From assembly GCA_003290165.1 (NCBI GenBank), contig QNQO01000837.1, positions 124,001-188,000 on the forward strand: a stretch of DNA of 64,000 bases. Direction: 5' to 3'. Position 1 is the stretch's first letter. Every line of letters starts with the position of its first letter. The position numbers and the translations under genes were made by a program. The stretch comes from Berberis thunbergii (lineage: Eukaryota > Streptophyta > Magnoliopsida > Ranunculales > Berberidaceae). Of this stretch, positions 60,140-64,000 are shown in pieces. The notes beneath the pieces were generated by a model that did no database searches, was not told where the DNA came from, and saw nothing but the letters and a program-made list of their open reading frames with translations.

Positions 60140-61026
60140 CTAAATTCAGATTACTTAAGTCAGATACAGAAATGAAATATTTGACTTCATTGAGGATCTG
60201 CTGGGGGACCTCCTTCACACCTCGCCGCCCCTGCAAACGTAGTAACCGCCTTCATGGAACCACACAAATCATCAAACAATTTTAACACGTTTGGTCTCAA
60301 ATAAGCACATCAACCTTTTTTTACTCTCACGGACAACCCATTGACCTTAAAGTTTCCTAAAACATGCACATTTCAGGACATCAGTAGGTTTCTCTAAAAT
60401 CAAATGAAGAACCACACACAAGACCCACAAAGAAATCAGTAGGCAGAGGCATGGCGCTTCACTGCAGGCTCAGAACAGCTCCTCAATTAATTTTAGACAC
60501 TTTATATGCCCAATGCACCCTCCACTTCCCTAAATTTCCCAACAGAAAGATGCAACCTCGTAAAACTAGGCTAATATCACCTACAAAGGTAAGATGCGTC
60601 GCCAACTTTACTTAAAAGAGCTCTTGAAGACTACAATATCCTTAAAATGTACATCAGACACTTGTATGTATCATCATTTTCAAACAGAAATACCCACACT
60701 AGCCCCCCTTCCAATGAAATGGAAAAAAGTATAAATGAAAGCAATGGCAGTATTGAAGATATCGATCAATCAAGTAATAACAAAACAACCTATTTAGGAT
60801 TACAAGCATGAGAAACTCACAACAAAAGCTTTTGGCTGTTTGATCATTTCGTGAAGAGAATTAGACAAAAATAAATAAATATATAATAACAATATTACTA
60901 ATAATAAATTAAATACACAAGATTGCTCTTCCTGCACTTCAAGCATTAGCTCAAAAGCCTCGAATAAATAAGCAATGTGAAATGTCAGGCACTGAAAATT
61001 AAATACCATGGATTAAGATAGCTTAC
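60140..61026. other. non-coding DNA between ACX4 and the next fragment
   Basis: No gene supported; AT-rich, intron-like. Confidence 0.5.
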
Positions 61027-61170
61027 CCATATGGATTGGAGATGCTAAGCTTTTGCCACCAAAATATTAATCCACATGTTGCAGATGTAATCAATATTCC
61101 AATTGGCAAAACCAACTAGACCACTTTCAGTAATTTCGCAGCATTATCTCCTGCTGATGCACCATCGCTG
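61027..61170 (-). pseudogene. exon-like membrane-segment fragment, unidentified
   Basis: After TTGTGCAG| the minus strand reads GDGASAGDNAAKLLKVV, a stop, then LVLPIGILITSATCGLIFWW and QKLSISNPYG, a clear hydrophobic segment. Protein-like with one in-frame stop; I cannot name the family. Confidence 0.4.
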
Positions 61171-62059
61171 CACAATAGGAAATGTATGGAAATGAATAAA
61201 CTAGCAAAAAAAAAAGTCTTTCAGGTAATATTCCATATGCATAAAGGATAGAGTTTACCTTATGTAAACAGAATATAGCAAAATTCATGCACATGCAGTG
61301 TCAGGACCAACCATCCGAGGTTTAACCTAGAGATCTGCTAGCTAGGACAAAATGAACTCAAGTCAAATGATTGAACCATCTGTCCCTTCACATTCTTTTG
61401 GATATTAAGGAAAATTATCTCCCTTCACATTCTTTTGGATATTAAGGAAAATTATTTGGAATTGATAAAAATGAATACTCATCTTCCCATAAATTCTAAA
61501 AGGTTAATTTTGGCCAGAAATGTCCAAAGTGAATCCTGTCCGATGGTGGTTTAGACATGCTGCATGTGTACCATTTGTTTCAATTTGTTTACACAACTTA
61601 CAGCTCATAGACTACCAAACTACCACACCCAAACCAAAAGCAATTGCAGTGAAAGTAAATAGCATAGCAGAAACCCCTTAAGTTAGTCATCCTGTAGTTT
61701 TTGAAAAAAAGAGTTCTTATATTTGTCTTACTTGCTTTTTTACACTTGAACCAAAATGAGTGAGAATTGAACTTATAAATAGCTGAAGTTTTACATACAA
61801 GGTAAGAGAAATCACCATCTGATATCTGCTCACAAGCATGCTCTTTGAAACCCTTCACGGCTAAGAAACAAAATACATGTGACCAGTAATTGAAATTGTA
61901 CTGCATAAATCTGTAGTCCAGTCCAGAAGTTGAAAATTAGATCGAGTGTTGATAATCCAAATTTATCAGTTTCATATACTAAAACCGAAATTGATTAACA
62001 ACATTGCAAAAAAAGAAAAATGATAGTCATTATTTACCGCGGATTGGGGCAGATTTTCT
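61171..62059. other. non-coding DNA with a 37-bp tandem duplication
   Basis: CCCTTCACATTCTTTTGGAT... is repeated exactly at 61384-61420 and 61421-61456. A minus-strand stretch at 61805-61860 (VKGFKEHACEQISDGDFSYL) looks coding, possibly another captured exon, but is unidentified. Confidence 0.45.
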
Positions 62060-62130
62060 TTAGAAACCATCACCACTCCACTCGGATTGGCCAATATCCG
62101 TCCCGTCGACTATTAAATGTTTAAATTTAA

Positions 62131-62539
62131 AAAAAAATGTCTGAAGAAGGAATGGGGAGGGGTGCTTGGAATCCACTTTAACTGAACTGAAGGAATCAAA
62201 GGGAGGTGCAGCAGCTCCTCCAAGCAATCCACCACCAGAGGCTACAGCATAGACATCAGATGGATCAATAACTGGAGATGAAGAAGAAGGCACATTTCTT
62301 CCATTGACATTGACACCACCATTACCACCTCCTCCCAAATGCAAATCAGATAATTTGAAAACCCTTCCTCCCTTCAATCCCTTGATCATAAAGAAAATCT
62401 TTAAACACATGCCCACCAATCTTCACTACTGCTTGGTATGCATACTCATCTTCTCCATCGTCAATGGCTGTCACTCGCACACACTTGAACACTGCCGGTG
62501 CTCGCACTTGCCTTGGCAATGTCTCTTTAAAACTTGCAT
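62131..62539 (-). pseudogene. SRS/LRP1 (SHI-related sequence) C-terminal exon, frameshifted
   Basis: SRS proteins are plant RING-like zinc-finger transcription factors of auxin and organ development. After TGTACAG| (62540) comes SFKETLPRQVRAPAVFKCVR, AIDDGEDEYAYQAVVKIGGH, VFKDFLYDQGIEGR: the IGGH domain. A one-base shift near 62355 moves the tail (SDLHLGGGGNGG, GGGLLGGAAAPPFDSFSS) into the next frame. The zinc-finger first exon is not in the next 1.4 kb, where another gene's fragment lies instead. Partial and broken. Confidence 0.88.
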
Positions 62540-63080
62540 CTGTACATACAAAACAAACATCCATAAGATCACAAAAGAGAGAAAACCATTCGACATGTAT
62601 ATACATATGAAAAAATATGAACAAGAGAATATAGTACATCCCATTGTTCAACTTGTCCTGATCCATAGATCATAACAAGAAAATCCATTAAAACTTCTTT
62701 CATGTATACATTTATAACAAGAGAAACCCATTTCAACTTCTATTGATATACAAGACTTGCATCAAAAGAGAAATCTATTTCAACTTCTTCTGACCCTATA
62801 AGACTACATCAAAAGAGAAACCCATTTCAACTTCTTGTGACCTATAGTACTAATTTGGATTTTTCATGTATAACATGTGAACAACAACAGAAAACACTCA
62901 TTTGAACTTCTTTCAATAAAACCCATTGATCTACAAGATCATAGGAGAGATGCCCACTGAAATTTTTTTAGAATTTGATAAAATCCAATATCTCTGAGAC
63001 AAAATCCATGATCACCATGCGTCAAGTAAAAGCAATGCCAGTATTTGGAAAGCCACTTACACACACCTATTTCAGCACTT
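62540..63080. other. non-coding DNA between SRS and RPL24 fragments
   Basis: 62695-62860 contains three rough repeats of AGAGAAA.CCATTTCAACTTCT. No gene. Confidence 0.5.
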
Positions 63081-63548
63081 TCACCCCAGAAAACAGGTAT
63101 CATCCATAAAATGATTCTTGGTAGCCCTGCGCCTCTTCTTCACAGCCTCTGCAGCAATGTCCTTCAAACATCACAAGTTCAATCCAATTACATAAATTAA
63201 ACAGAAATAAAAAGTCACATAAAAAATGACGTTCAACTTGAATAGGTGACAACTATAAGAGATAAGCACCTTCTTATGTTGCTTTCTGTACATGGCAGTC
63301 CATGTAAGCTTCGATGGCTTGAGTCGGTTGTGGAAGTACCTATTACATTTTGAGTTTGCAAAGAGGAAAACCTACATTTATGAAATTGTTTAGAGTTTCA
63401 TATTGTTATGACGCGAACATATTGGAAAACTACATCACTCTTGTATTGGGAAACAAATAGTTCATATGGTACCTGTGAATCGGATCGAATAAATTTTATA
63501 CCCTTTCCAGGGTAAATCTTTTGACTACTAAAATGGCAGAGTTCAGTT
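63081..63548 (-). pseudogene. RPL24: RPL24 (60S ribosomal protein L24) three-exon fragment
   Basis: Cytosolic ribosomal protein eL24. Exons 63473-63548 ([20 protein letters not shown]), 63270-63371 ([34 protein letters not shown]) and 63161 downward (DIAAEAVKKRRRATK), all with GT-AG borders at conserved positions and agreeing phases. After RRRATK the family sequence KPYSRSIVGA is replaced by NHFMDDTCFLG and a stop at 63081; the C-terminal half is missing. The short first exon (MVLK) was not found before 64000. The intact introns exclude a processed copy; the truncation points to capture or partial duplication. Confidence 0.88.
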
Positions 63549-64000
63549 CTGAAGAACAAACAATAAAGATACATTCAATTCAAAACTTTCTGAAAGTTGC
63601 AATCATAAACAAGAGATAAGTACCCCATATCTCACACACAAAATTTTATATGGTATGCTCATACAACAAAATATTTGACATTTCCGCGATACATAATGTA
63701 CACACAGTTTCAAGTCCTACACATCAAGTGCATACATAATGTACTTGCAATAAAACAAGTCCTATGGTTGAGCCTACTAGTTTCCATGGGACAACAATCT
63801 CAGAAAACTAAGATATACATTCTTGAAACAGAACACATAAATCTCAGAAAACAAGTCATATACCCAATCAAAATGAACCCTAACATCCAATCAGATCTAA
63901 CAAGCCAAAACCCATGAAAAATAACGAATACCCATTAAGAACAATTATGATTTTTCAAACCCCACTTCAGTATAAAACGATTTCATTCAACTCTACATAT
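63549..64000. other. right edge, non-coding
   Basis: AT-rich, nothing recognised. The other end of the gene-fragment carrier presumably lies beyond. Confidence 0.4.

Overview
This window is nuclear DNA of a flowering plant, probably a woody eudicot. It is AT-rich, its genes carry GT-AG introns, and most of the rest is nested transposable elements. I can support three genes that look intact. (1) LIP2-type octanoyltransferase on the minus strand, CDS 7179-7886, with one intron in its 5' leader (7890-8247). (2) A GDA1/CD39 apyrase on the minus strand, nine coding exons between 13400 and 19537, which join in frame to 477 residues. (3) A replacement histone H3.3 on the plus strand, four coding exons between 36156 and 37105, 136 residues. 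These have no operon-like relationship; they are housekeeping genes separated by repeats.

Layout. 0-4 kb: a broken BBR/BPC (BPC6-like) gene fragment lying between two ~180-bp inverted arms. 4-7 kb: AT-rich non-coding DNA with a run of 21 G. 7-8.3 kb: LIP2. 8.3-13.3 kb: repeats, including a second copy of the ~1.1-kb DNA found upstream of the BPC fragment, two opposed tRNA-type SINEs and a palindromic Mutator-type MITE. 13.4-19.5 kb: the apyrase; its largest intron holds a hAT MITE and a SINE split by a second hAT element, which carries a piece of a WDHD1/EOL1-like WD40 gene. 20-23 kb: another hAT element and two palindromic MITEs. 23.3-31.2 kb: a decayed Ty3/gypsy gag-protease element, interrupted by a 2.9-kb solo LTR with perfect 5-bp target duplications, and ending in a ~125-bp tandem array. 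31-35.8 kb: little that can be supported. 36-37.1 kb: H3.3, followed by two tandem copies of a ~2.5-kb unit (its 3' flank plus a gag fragment). 42.2-47.7 kb: a second gypsy gag-protease element with both LTRs and a nested 999-bp hAT element with perfect target duplications. 48.4-53 kb: a truncated L1-type LINE broken by a three-LTR tandem TRIM (848 bp, perfect target duplication) and by a second copy of the apyrase-intron hAT MITE. 53-54.1 kb: 5' part of the same LTR family as the solo LTR. 54.96-64 kb: a CACTA-type end, then pieces of at least four unrelated host genes (HOS15, ACX4, an SRS/LRP1 gene, RPL24), all on the minus strand, all with spliced-gene borders and all partial. This looks like a gene-capturing Helitron or Pack-CACTA that runs off the right edge.

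The most notable material is therefore structural: host-gene capture by at least three separate elements, a tandem TRIM with a 69-bp interior, datable nested insertions with exact target-site duplications, and a tandem duplication whose break lies at the H3.3 stop codon. I saw no genuine tRNA or rRNA gene, CRISPR array or prokaryote-type system.
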